A DNA stretch of 64,000 nucleotides, taken from assembly GCA_964036045.1 (NCBI GenBank), contig OZ038392.1:21912090-21976089 (forward strand). Reading direction: 5' to 3'. Below, piece by piece: positions 11,172-22,500 of this stretch. The notes under the pieces are model-generated. The model saw only the letters and a list, made by a program, of their open reading frames with translations. It ran no database searches and was not told where the DNA came from. The stretch is from Eutreptiella sp. 'Long Island Sound 2002'. Lineage: Eukaryota; Euglenozoa; Euglenophyceae; Eutreptiales; Eutreptiaceae. Numbering within the stretch: position 1 is the first letter of the stretch; each line of letters begins with the position of its first letter. The position numbers were made by a program, and so were the translations under genes.

Positions 11172-11375
11172 CTTCCTCGTCCAGGCCAGTGCATGTGCAT
11201 GACATCTTGGCACTCAAAATGAGCCATGCGTCAACTGTTACTATGAATGATAGGCAAAAACCACAAAATTTTCAAAACAAGCTTAATACACAACACAGAT
11301 GTGTCAATTTTGTCAACCATTTGGATAGAATCCGGGTTTTGGCCATTTTGTGCGCGGTAAAAGCAAAGGTGCCAC
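11172..11375 (-). other. Probable 204-bp intron in element 1 gag
   Basis: The two gag frames are both open up to this stretch, which is AT-richer and full of stops. A GTGGCA donor follows the codon AAC (11376-11378) and an acceptor ending GGAAG precedes the codon AAC (11169-11171). Both are phase 0, so joining restores one frame that aligns with the uninterrupted gag of element 2. Alternatively it is a small insertion: the 9-mer GAACGTGGC occurs at both edges. Confidence 0.55.
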
Positions 11376-14300
11376 GTTCGTATGATACTCTTTGGGGAGC
11401 ATCATCTTGACCGTGTGGTTCGACTTGGCCCTCTTGGCTTCCTCCTTGGTGACCCTCTTGATCCATGCTTCCGGCAGCATGGAGAGCAGGTGAGCCTGCT
11501 CGTCACCCTCGTTCCAGTCCTCCACGTTGCGGCGGAAGAGGGTGTATTGCCCTCGGAAGTCTCGCCAATCCCGTAGGCGAATCTCCCGTCCATCATGCTG
11601 AATCTTGATGGACTTCCACCGCTTTGCAGCCACCTGCGGAGCGTCCACTCGCTCCTGCTCGTTGAGCCACTTCTTAGCTTCCTTGAGGGTCTTGATTTTC
11701 CCCTCCTTGGTCGCCACGAAGTAAAGCTCTTGGAGCACTTCCGGCAGGCGGTACCTGAACCGTCTGAAGACATATTTCTCCGCATCCGCGGGATCCATGT
11801 CTTCAGTAACGGTCACCCCCCAATCGTCCAGCTTCTCCAAGAAGCGGTCGAGGTTGAGGGGGTTGCCATCGTACATGGGGGGCTTGATGTCCTTCAAGTC
11901 TTCCCACACGGCGGCATCCGCGGCCTTAGAGACCATGAACGCCGGCCGCGAGGTCGACCGAGGTTCCCATCGGCCTCGCCCACGGACTCCCACGGCCGCC
12001 ACGTCCATCTCCTCCATGGAATCCCTGTGGCTACGCCGCGGTTCCTCCATGTACGCTGAACCCAGATGTTCACGCCGTACACCTTCCATGTATGCCTCCT
12101 CATCATGGCGCCGGCGGCTGCGTTCAGCGGCCTCCCGTCGTACACCACGCGGCGGGCTGATGTCGAACTCCTCCAGGTCCAGATCCAGGTCCTCACCTCC
12201 GCCGACATCCCACTCCACGTCTGCTCTGGGGACCTCATCCCTGAGTCCACCATAACGTCCACCAGCCATTGGGATTGGCTCCGGGGCTGGTGCGGGGCGT
12301 CGGGGGCGTACCGGTGTCCGCGGTGGAGCACGGCGGTTGTGGTACTCCGCGCTGAGCCACTCATCACGCCAATCCTCACTGCCACTGCCGGGCGGCACGC
12401 GCTCGTTGCGGCGGCCCGCGCTGTGGTGAGAGCAGGCGGTGAGAGAGGGGGCACTGGCGCTGGGGCGACTCCTGGGGGCTCCGCCGGGGGTGTGGGGTCT
12501 GCCTGGACCTGGTCCGGGTCCCCAGCCGTCGTCCGACGAGCCAGACTCCAGGGGTGGGTGGTCGCTGCCGACGCTCCCACGGGCTTCCAGCGCGTCCAGC
12601 CTCTGCTGCAGGCCGCTGATGACCTTGTTCAGCGACCTGGTCTCGCCCCTGGCGGTGTCCAGCAGCCTCTGGGTGGCGGTGGCGACGCTGGCGCTCTTGA
12701 TCATCTCGATCTTGGCGATGTCCAGCTCTCTCTGCGCGCGCGCGGCGACCCTGGCGATGCGAGTCATCTCGCCCTTGCCCGTGTCTACCTCGCGCTCGAG
12801 GTACTGGACCCTCCTGCGGAGGTAGACAATCCACCGCTGGGTGGCATCCGGGTCGCCGTCCCCTGGTGGGTCGTCGGGGTCCCCAGGGGGTCCTCCAGGA
12901 GGGCCTCCGCCGGGTCCGCCCGGTCCAGGGGGTCCTCCCCCGCCCGGTGGTCCGCCTCCAGGGGGTCCAGGTGGTGGGCGTCCTCCAGGGGGTCCTGATG
13001 GTCCTCCGCCAGGGGGTCCCGGTGCGTCTCCTTCAGGTCGCCTCGGTGGGTCCGAGGATGGGCGCTTCTTCGTGATGTCGAAGTCCATGTCGTCATCCTC
13101 GTCCATGTCGCCCCACCTGGGCGTCTCGGTCTCAGAAGACTCCGAGCTCCGGTAGGGAGGAGGGAGATCCTCATCCTCACCTTCCGGCTCCATGGGGACG
13201 TCTCCGCCTCCTCCGCCAGCCACTCCTCGGCGATGTCGGCGGCCTCGTTCATCCCCGTCGCTGGCGGTGAAGAAGGGGTCGCTGTCGTTGGGGTGTCCGC
13301 CCGCTGGCCTCCGTCGCCTCTCGGGGGTCTTCCCCTTACCCTTCCTCCGTCGGTAGGCAGTGGGGCCACTGCTCCCACTGCTGCCCGTGTCGGCCTCGTT
13401 CAGCGTCATCTTGGAGGAGGCGTCCCCTTCGAAAAGCTTTCGAAGGGTCTCCACTCGTGATCCTCCCGGGGGAGTCTCGCGGCGGAGTTTGGCCTCTGCC
13501 TCCTCCATCGCGGCGGCGGTGGCTGCGGCAGCTCGCCCTTTGGCTTCCTCCCGAGCGCGAGCAGCTTCGGCTTCCCGGGCCTGCTGCAGCCGAGCCTTTT
13601 CCGCTTCCAACGCTGCCAGCTCCGCCTCCGTCTTGGCCCTCTCCTCAGCGACCTTCCGTCGCGCGGCCTCGATGGCGTCCTTCTTGGCGGCGTCCGCCTG
13701 GGCCTTAGCCGTCGCTTCGGCGTGGGCCCTTTCCTCCGCCTCCTTCTTTGCCCTTTCTTGGGCAAGCGCCTCTTCCAGCGCCTTCACCTCGGCCTCCTTG
13801 CAGGCAATGGCCTCCTGCGTCAGGCGGGCTTCCTCGTCGGCTGCCGCCACCTCACCGTTGACCTGGGCAGTCACTGCCCCATGGGCGGCTACGGCGGTGA
13901 GTCCGGCCGCAATGGCCGCCACGGTCGAGGCGTGGATGGCCATGCCATGCGCCCGGTCTGCAGCCTCCTGCTGGGCGATGCGGGAGGCGCCCTCCATGGC
14001 AGCGTTCTGCTGCATGGCCCGTTGCCGGGCAACCCAAAGGTTGCAGGGCACCCCACAGGCGCGCTCACAGGCGCGCGCCACGTCCCTTTGGTCGGGAGCG
14101 ACGCTGCTGCTGGAGCTGGCCTGGTCGGCCGGCATCCTCCCGCGCTGGGACGACTCCACGTCGCTGCTGGGGCCTGACTTCCTCAGGAGCAGCTGACGGG
14201 GCTTGGCCTTGGCGTGCTTGGCGACTTGGAGGAAGTCGCCAGGGGTGGTGGAGCCGGGGTGGTGACCGCCATTGGCCCGTTGGGGACTGGGGGCTGGGGT

Positions 14301-14825
14301 TCCGCCCTTGGCGCCTTGGGCGGCTTCGGCGGCCAGGGACTCCTGGTACTCCCGCCACTTCCGGTCCCGCTTCCTGTTCCCGGCGGACCGCTTCTCCTTC
14401 CCCGGAGACGCGCTGCTGCTGCTGCTCTGCAGCCTGCGCTCGCTCCCCGGTTCCGGGAGGTTCTTCTCGATCATGTCCCACATGAAGACGTTGATCGAGG
14501 CGCCCGACGGGTACTCGTTGGGCTTCTCGTCCTCCTCAATCCCGTCGGGGCGCAGCCCTTCGCCGGGCCTGTCCGGCCGGGTCCAGACCCTCCAGCGCCT
14601 CTGCTGGAAGCGGAAGGCAAACCCTTCCACCCGCAGCCAGTCTTCGACCGCCTGCAGGCGGTCGGGGCCCATGTCAGTGCGGAGCTCGAAGCTCCCGGGC
14701 ATGCCGCCTTCGCACTGGGGGTGGCTGTGGCGATAGTGCTGGTCCCACCACAACCCACGCAGTAGGCGTACCGCATGGGGGTGAGGCCGCGGCCACGTCT
14801 TACCCGCTTCTTGCCAGTTTACCAT
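11376..14825 (-). CDS. gag: Element 1 gag, N-terminal and capsid-like part
   Basis: The structural polyprotein. The frame is open from 14864, but the first ATG in it is at 14825 (MVNWQEAGKTW). From N to C: a basic serine-rich segment; a long Ala/Glu/Lys coiled coil with runs such as EEALAQERAKKEAEERA; a Gly/Pro tract with many PPG units (about 12850-13050); a second coiled coil (YLRRRVQYLEREVDTGKGE); a charged linker; and a capsid-like region starting PPMYDGNPLNLDRFLEKL and including VEDWNEGDEQAHLLSMLPEAW. The YDGNP..LD block and VEDWNE are shared with element 2. At about 1150 residues it is long for a Ty3/gypsy gag because of the low-complexity inserts. Confidence 0.85.
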
Positions 14826-15208
14826 GGCAGCGGGGGCGTAGGTCTTGAGGTCCTTGGTGTGCACTCGTTCCGCTCAACGAACTGGTCCTGGTGGTGTTTG
14901 TTGAGGCGGGTGCTGTAGCACTGGACTGGGAGTGCAGCCGGTGCTGGTCGGCCGTTGGTTGTGGAGGTGGTTGACGCGACTGGGTGTGCGGCCTTGCTGG
15001 TCGGCCGATAGGACTCGCAGATGAGGGAGTCCTGGTCTGTCCACCTCCTTCACGGTCGCGGCGCTTCCGTGGTCGCTCAGGGCGGTGCTCTGGGCGGTGC
15101 TGCGGACCGCTGCGCTGCGCTGCGAGCTGCGAGCTGCGAGCTGCTGCGCCGCGCTGCTCGGGGTTGGTGGCCCGAGTGGCACGCGAGGGATGGGTAACCC
15201 CACGGCGG
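14826..15208 (-). other. Element 1 leader between primer site and gag
   Basis: About 380 bp, GC-rich, with short repeats of the type GAGCTGC near 15120. No long frame is supported here. This is where a packaging signal would be expected, but none can be recognised from sequence alone. Confidence 0.5.
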
Positions 15209-15219
15209 TGAAACGCTTT
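15209..15219 (-). other. Element 1 primer-binding position, self-priming type
   Basis: Directly after the 5' LTR the minus strand reads AAAGCGTTTCA. It does not begin TGG, so it cannot pair with a tRNA CCA end. It is perfectly complementary to TGAAACGCTTT inside the same LTR (minus strand, 15344 to 15334). The Tf1 retrotransposon uses an 11-nt self-primer with the same geometry. Confidence 0.78.
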
Positions 15220-18200
15220 TGACGCGTTCCCGTGGGGGGCCTGGCCACGGGACGCTGCGGTGGACACGCGCAAGTGAGCAGGCAGGCAAGGCACTACGCT
15301 CACAGGGGCATCATTGCGCTCATGTCATGTGACAAAGCGTTTCATGATCCTTGCCACTCTAAAACAAGGGAACAAAAGTATGTACAGCAACACATCAGGA
15401 TAAGTACACATGGGGTTAAGACTGGACTGAGGTAAGGGCATCACAGGACAATAGACACTCAGTTCCAACTCGTATCCCAATCCCAGGTCCGACCCTCTCA
15501 GTGGCTGGTGGGGGCGGGGGCTCAAACACAACCCATGCCCTGCTCAGTCCGGACCCTGAAACCCTGCCAATGGGGGAGGTGTCCCGCCCAGCCACACGCG
15601 AGTTCCTGGGAACCAAGTGGCTCCAAGGCCAACCGACAGTAGTTCCCTATGCTTCCTTAACAGCAAGTTCCAACTCCCCTCTGAGACAGAGATATGGCCC
15701 CGCCATCCTCCCCTAGGAGCTGGTAGCTGAAAATGGGCTGTTTCAGCCAAAACTGATATTAGCTCAAAAATCTCCAAAATTGACCCCACGTTCGGACCCG
15801 CCAGAGGTAGGGACGAGGCAACTGACCCTATGCCTTTCGAGTATGAATTCCTTGGAGCCCTCACCCAACCTGGTTCCCTCTGAGGTACCGGCATCAGGGC
15901 ACCACGCGTTCGTCAAGTGGGGTCATGATGCCAAAATCACCAAAATTGGCATCATTCTCACGCGTGGCTCGCCCGGCCAGGGCAAGGCCAATGGCTCACA
16001 GAATAGGAGGACCTAGGCCACATATCTGAGTGTACAATTTGGAATTAGGTCCGGGATCCTCATGGGCATAGAGATATGGGGCCGCCAATTGACCACACTG
16101 GGGGGTGAAATTGGGGTCCCAAAAGGGGGTCATTTTGGCTGCTCGAAATGAGCCAAATTTCGGGGCTGCTCCCAATAGTATATCTCCACGCTGGCTTGGA
16201 GATCGGATCCGCCATTCCATACGCGATCCACCGGGAGTCCAACAGAAACTCCCATGCACTTGGCCCTCAAAGATCTCCATGCCACTCGGCGTGGTGACAA
16301 TATCAATTGGGTCCACAAATGCCAAAATGGCAAAATTCTCCACACCCACTTTGGGCTAGCACTTTAACGAAGGTTGCTCCGCTTCGCCCACGTGGTGTGT
16401 GAACCATGGGGACCAATATACATAACACCCATGTCATATATGGTCCATTGGTCCATGCGTCCGGCGTGCACGGGTGGGCTGAACATAGTGCACGGCGGGC
16501 AGAAAAAGTGAAAAATTGCTCAAAAAGTCCAAAAATGCGCACACTCATGGTTGAGGCAAATGAGGCACATGCCCGACTTGGACCGGAGTGTGCCATAGGA
16601 TTGGTATCAAGTCATATGCGTCCAACATATCTTTTGGGCGTCGCCCAACTCCTCCGGTTTTGGGAATGGCAGGGTCGCCAAGTGAGCCCATGATTTGGGA
16701 TAGTCCCAAATCGCCAACATGGCGGCCACGGTATGCCAAGCCCAAGAGGATGTATTCGCCGGGTCCAAGATATGTTGGGCACCGAAGTATGTACCCTCAG
16801 AACATACTTGGGTCAGGATGTCAGTTGAGCGCAACGTTGAGATACACGGTCGCCACTTGACATCATGACGGGCAAAAAAACAGCAATATTGGCGAAGAAA
16901 CACCCAAAAGTGCCTTGAAAGGCGCACAAATATATTATAATATCTTCGGCTCGGATTGAGTAATCGACCAATCCTTCTAAACAAAATGACTTGACACCAA
17001 TGACCTTCGATTCCACATATGTGCCCCACTTGGGGCGCTTTGAAAGGTCACGAGCGCTACTTCCCAAGTGGGCACATGAAAATATGGAAAATTGCAAAAC
17101 ACACACCTTGCTCCCAACGCATCGCTTTGGGATCGCCACACAAGCTTTCCTCCACGAAGGTTAGGCTTGCAATTGATCGTGGGGAGTATAAGGAAGGGCC
17201 TCGTGCAATATGAGGTCCATTGGTGGGTGTATCGCTCTTAGCCAAACCCGCCAAATGGGCACGCAATACAACACATGGCACATACGGCATATTGCCCAAA
17301 AAGGTAGCTCCCCCCACGATATGTCATGCCCCTCCAAGGGCATAACTTTGTGTCAATCGCTCATAGGAACTCAAGGAGAGTTCCTATGCAACACCAACAC
17401 TCGCGCGCTACACTCGAAAGTTATCTTAACGCACGCAATATCATGGCCAAAGAGTGATAACGCAAACTCTACCCTCTTGACCATGATCCACTACGCTAGC
17501 TCGCACCTGTGGAGACGCAAGGCATATAAAGCTTCCTAAATTACGTCGGGAGTATTATGAATACATCCCATGCTTCCCTATTGTCATTCCTCGCAAGCAA
17601 CACGAGATATGACCCTCACAAGTGGCCTCACGAATCAACTTTGTTTTGCCCATATCTCTAAGACAAATGGAGGGCAAGACAAAAGGAAAGTTGATTCGTG
17701 CATAGGGAAGCACGTAGGTCCACTCGAAAGAGGTCAAATCAAGTGCGGGGATGTCGAAGTCGAAAATCCGATTTCGACATCCTGAAAAATTCGGATTAGG
17801 GTTGCGAGTGTAGAATGTGAAAATTGCGGATGCATCAATGCAATTCCTGAAGACTTTGGAGTCTTCGTCACGAATTGCGCTGAAATATCTGTATATAACA
17901 GTTAAAATGGCGGTTACGCGAAAGTCGCGAGCCAACCGCCAGCAGTCAAAGCATTGATTATCAGAACGGAAGCGTGAAAATTTACGGAAACAATATGAAA
18001 ATAACACCCTGTTGATTCCTGATATTCAGATGTGTAAATCTCAGCGGGCGACGCATCGGTTGCCGATGCGGCCGCTAATAGCTGAAATGCCCAGGTCTTT
18101 CACACAAACACGTCTTACCTACATCTGTTGTTAGGGTTAGGTTGCCGAATCGACGGCCGAAGGCGGTACGGGGCAGAATGGCGTGAAATAGTAAGATACC

Positions 18201-18353
18201 GGCAAATGGCAGTTTGCCGGTACATGGTGACATGGCCCAAGTGGCCGGAATGCCGTCACGGGGGCTTTACGGCAAGGGACACGCTCCTGCCGGGCTCTCA
18301 CGGAGACCGGTTGTATACCCCACCATGGTCATGGGGTTCTGGGTACCGCTTCA
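15220..18353 (-). repeat. Element 1 5' LTR
   Basis: 3134 bp, TG...CA, near-identical partner of 1023-4161. In transcription order it begins TGAAGCGGTACCC (18353) and ends CGCGTCA (15220). If the RNA starts at the self-primer, R plus U5 is about 125 bases. An AT-rich run (ATACTTTT, minus strand, about 15380-15373) lies roughly 30 bases upstream of that point and could act as a TATA-like element. Confidence 0.93.
15334..15344 (-). promoter_or_regulatory. Predicted RNA 5' end and self-primer of element 1
   Basis: TGAAACGCTTT on the minus strand is complementary over 11 of 11 bases to the primer position at 15209-15219. By analogy with Tf1, the transcript would begin here, fold back, and be cleaved to give the primer. 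The start site is inferred, not observed. The same 11-mer is kept in the 3' LTR (1137-1147) and in the element 4 LTR (35918-35928). Confidence 0.6.
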
Positions 18354-18358
18354 GGTGC
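18354..18358. repeat. target-site duplication GGTGC, right copy (element 1)
   Basis: Matches 1018-1022 and follows the LTR end GCTTCA directly. Confidence 0.9.
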
Positions 18359-19046
18359 AACCCGACCCCCTCAAAAAGAAGCAACCTCGGGCTCAGCGGG
18401 CTTCAAAGCGCAAACTCGACCTTGCCTTGTTTGAGCTTCCGTTGGAACTCAAGGAAGAAAAAAAAGGAACGTTGGACCGGTTGCACGGGTCAAGGTCTTT
18501 GGAGGTTGCTTGTCGGGGGATGATGTTTTTGAGCAATTTCAAGCTCAACAAAAGGAAAGGGATAAAAAGGAGCAAAGGGCTTTGGCAAGCGAATCCTCTT
18601 TGGCATTGGGAAGAGACATGCGAGAATTCTATGAAGAATTCAACTTTAAATTCAAGGAAGCTCAAGTTGAGTGGACGGCTTGGAAGAAGGCCAATGTGCC
18701 ACGGGCACCTAGGCGAACCTACACACGTCGACACCAGCTACTTCTATTCCAAGCCACTTCCACCCCATCCACTTCTGTGCCATTGCCTCCCAATGATATC
18801 CCCTCCTTCAAGCTCTCACCATGCCTTCCTTCCCACCCTCATCTTCACTTCCTCCCATGCAATTGGATAATTCATATATGGATCCTTTGGGGACCTCTTT
18901 GTTTAATATTCCTTTGTCTATGGCTGTCGGGAGCCGAATTTGTCGTGCATGTCTCCGCTGAGGTTTGGTTGGCTCTAGGGGTTTTTGAGGGCGAGGAACG
19001 CACTGGAATTGTCCGTTTTTTGGAATTTCATCATTTTTGGGTGTAG
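18354..19046 (+). pseudogene. pogo-like transposase, 3' part
   Basis: After the second TSD copy the transposase frame resumes (QPDPLKKKQPRAQRASKRKL), with no base gained or lost once one GGTGC is removed. This is the basic, coiled C-terminal tail common in pogo/Tigger proteins after the DDE domain. At about 18513 the sense moves to another frame (DDVFEQFQAQQKERDKKEQ), so a further frameshift is present. The tail past about 18740 (serine/proline-rich, then hydrophobic) is less certain and may be 3' noncoding. Confidence 0.62.
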
Positions 19047-19530
19047 AGCCACTTTGCTGACCGTGGCTCCGCTGTCATACGTGTCCTACATGTCCTGCAT
19101 GACCCCATACGAGTAGGTAACAACGTCGCACATGTCCCGCGCGTGCCGCGCGCTTCTCACGTCTGGCTCCACAACTGTCCCCGGCGCCAATTACTTTGTG
19201 AAGTATGTTTTACGTGTTTTGCAGCACTTGTGCACGCCTTGCAATGCATGTTTGAGGGAGAACTGCGTGTACATGTCCAAGTCGCGTCAGTTACGCCCTG
19301 AGCGTGACACCGCCGTGGTTCACAGGGGGCCTTCGGAGAACTGCATGTACATGTCCAAGTCGCGTCAGTTACGCCGTGAGAGGGCTTGCTCTGCGGGTGG
19401 TGCGTGGTGGCTCTGCTCTTGTCCCCAGGGCCGAGTTGCCTGTTCTGCGCGTTCTCAGTGTTCCCCAGCACCTGTGCAGGATTTTTTTTCGTTGCTCAGC
19501 ACTATGTTCCATGCTGCCTTTGTACCCCAG
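19047..19530. other. Spacer between pogo remnant and gene A
   Basis: No gene is supported. Two copies of a short block (AACTGC.TGTACATGTCCAAG, then CGCGTCAGTTACGCC) lie at about 19261-19306 and 19338-19375. The sequence has the same CGTGTTTTGCAG-like and GCGCGTTC words as the introns of gene A, so upstream introns or untranslated exons of that gene are possible. Confidence 0.45.
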
Positions 19531-22500
19531 TCAGTACCAGCTACCCCACACCCACCTCACCGAGTGCGACCCCATGTCGTGCCGCGACGTCAAGAAGGAC
19601 CAGAATGCGGCGGTGGTTTTTCAAGTGAAGCAGCAAACATGTATGTGTGCAGTGTTGGAGTTGCTCGAGGTTCACGTGTTGCCTCTTCGTGTGCCGCTGG
19701 TGATTTCACCCCTTCTTTGCAGCCAGGTACCATGCCGGGTGGGTCTCTGGCATGGAGGAAGTGTATGATAAAAAGACGTAGAGCAATCATTCGGTTCTGA
19801 CGCTGACGCAGTCCTGCACGTACATGGTCCGTACAACAAAGGAGAAGGGCCGCAAGATCGAGGGCACCAGAGCACAGGTATACTTCGGTTATCTACCGGC
19901 TCGGAGTGTTTGATTACGATGCCTTACAGCACCTCCTCCCTGCCCCCCGCGCTTCTTTGCAGGACACTGTGTCCATCAGCGTCGACAAGATACGTGCTGG
20001 ATCATTGTGGGGTTTTATCCCCGATGAACCCGAAAAGGTACATGTTCTGCATATTCCGGACGTCCGTGGTGTTGTCTTTGTATCAGTCCCAGGAGCCTGT
20101 CTGAACTGTCCTATGTTTTTTGCGCGTCGCGCGCGTTGTCCCTCGTAGTGTCCCTGGCGACATTGATCGTGTTTTACGCGTTCTTTGTGTCCTGCAGAGG
20201 GACAAAACGCATAAGAAGGAGAAAAAGGAGAAGAAGAAGCACAAGGCCGAAGACAAGACCAAGGGCAAGCCGGAAGGAAGGAAGGAAGAGAAGCGGGAGG
20301 AGCGGAAAGAAGAAGCAAAGCCGAAGAAAAAGGACCCAAAGGGGAAGGCGAAGAGGATCGTGGCAGAAGACGACGACGATGCTTTCGAGGAGGAGGTGCA
20401 GCAGATCAAGGCGGAGCCAGCGCGGATGGCTTCGCAGCCCCGGCGCGCCCCACGCTCAACACACCTGGAAGTGCCGCAGGATCCACTGTCACCATTGGCA
20501 AGTGCAAGCGGAAGCAGCTCCAAGAGTGGCACCAGCAAGAGCAGCACGAGTGGCAGCAGCGGCAGCTCAAGCAGCAGTGAGAGCGACGAGAGTGCTGAGA
20601 AGAGCCCAGTGCAGCAGAAGGGGGTCTTGAAGGCGGCAAAGACGGAGGCGCTGGAGAAGGGGAAGGAGAAGGCGAGGCCCCATTTTCTGGTGGAGACCCA
20701 TGGCCGCCCGCCAAGTAAGCTCCCCACTGGGCAAACAAGGCAGGAGAAGTTCACCGGATCGGCGCACCATGCCGAATCCATCCAGATCCTGAAGAGCTTC
20801 TTCAACAACGAGTACGAGTACTCGCTGGGGACGTTCGTGCACCATTACAAGAACTGCTGCACACAGCTGAAGGCGGCAACTGGCGCTGAAGGTATGCGTG
20901 TGCACTGCGTTCAGACTGCTGTGCATGCAGGCTTTCCGTGCGTCCCCGGGGACCGTCGCTCGTGTTCTGCGCGTCCAATTCGCTGCGCACGTCGTCTCTG
21001 CATGTGTCCCTGGAGACATGCATGTCGTTGAGCGCGTGTTTCGTGTCCTGCAGTACGCCAAGATGTGGGCCTCGCCGCGACCATGCTGAGCCGCGCTGAG
21101 CCGCGCACGATCCAAGCTGTGCTGTCCTGCCGAACGAAGAACTGCAGTCTCGTCACGAAGGCAGTGTCAATGGAGCATTTCCAGACGCTGTACCCAACCG
21201 CCGGGGCAGAGGGCGCCGCAAAGAGTATTCTCTGTCGTGTTGGCGATTGCGTTAGTGGTTGCGGGGAGGCCGGGGAATTCCAGGCTGAGGACCCAAAGCC
21301 GAAACCCGGGGGTATCCCGCTGGCAAGCCTTTCTGGACGAGAGGCTCAGGGAGTCCTCGGCACTGGAGGCCGGCCTCGAGGGCCGCGGTCGGAGATGTCG
21401 GACGTCTCAGGCTTCCACGTACAGGAGGTGATGGACATGGATGTGGACGAGTTGATCCAGAAGTACAACCGAACCGTGCGGGCAGCTGGACTGTTGAGGT
21501 ACATGCTCGAGGCCGACCACGGGCTGACTGAGGAGCCGGAGCAGAAGACGTGGACTCTGGTGCGGCAGGCAGAGTACCAAGAATTTCAAGCATGGAAGCG
21601 CCACAAGGTGTGGTGCTGTTTGCGCGATGCACGCGATACACGCTGTCTCTTGCATTGTCCCTGGCGGCCTCCTCGTTTGTTCTGCGCGCTCCAGACGTTC
21701 CGCGTGCTGTCTCCGGACTCGGCTCTGGTGACAATAACTGTGTTCGCCGCGCTTAATATGCGTTCCATGTCACAGGCCATGCCTCCGCAGCTGCCGCCGC
21801 CGCAATATCCCCCGCAGTACCCGCTGCCGTACCAACCGCCGCAGTACGGGCAACAGTATGGGCAGTATGGACAGCGGTACGGCCAGATGTACGGGCAGCA
21901 GCCGCAGTACCAAGATGAGGAGTGGGAAGAACCGGGTACGTAGGCGGAGTGGGACCCGGATCGCATCCCGCGACCACCGCCGCAACACTACCAGCAGCAC
22001 CACCCCCCACCACCGCCGCCCCAGCAACAGCAGCTGCACCCACCGCCAACACCGCCCAAAGATGCCCCCGTCGCCCCGTCGCCCCAAGATGCCCCCGTGG
22101 TGCCCGAGGAAGCCTGCCCAATTGACGGCCAGCTGATCAAGCAGGAGGAGGTGGAAGAACCAAAGATGGATACTGGCGAACCAGGTCACAGGTGCGTGCT
22201 GCGCGTCGTATTCGTTCCGCGCGTTGTCTCCAGATGTGTCCCTGGCGCCATCGATCCGTGTTCCAGACGTTTTGCACGCTCTTCGCGCTGTCCCCCGGCA
22301 TGTCCCTGGTGACTGCCTGCATGTGTTGCATGTCCTGCGTGTTCTGCACAGCTGCTGAGGACGACCCCGACGCGTGGGATGCCAGCGATGTGGACATGTT
22401 CACCCAGTTCTCGGAGGCAGAGGGGGAAGGAGAACGGGGGGAGGGGTGGGGGGGGGGGGAGGGGTGGGGGGATGGGTCGGGGTGGCCAGACCCCAATGAG

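Larger units (their letters stand above)
1023..18353 (-). mobile_element. Element 1: Ty3/gypsy chromovirus with 3.1-kb LTRs
   Basis: This is a complete LTR retrotransposon of about 17.3 kb, read on the minus strand, inside the pogo-like transposase gene. The LTRs start TG and end CA on both sides (1023-4161 and 15220-18353). In transcription order it holds the 5' LTR, an 11-nt self-priming-type primer site, a leader, gag (14825 down to 10283, with a likely intron and a frameshift), pol (10055 to 5613), a 1.4-kb 3' noncoding region and a polypurine tract. The LTRs differ by a few per cent by eye, unevenly along their length, so it is older than element 2. The gag frameshift and the loss of the protease active-site region suggest it is no longer autonomous. 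Confidence 0.92.

Noticed and set aside
13360-14196. Alanine/serine-rich plus-strand frame of 278 codons
   Set aside because: Reverse reading of the Ala/Glu/Lys coiled coil of element 1 gag.
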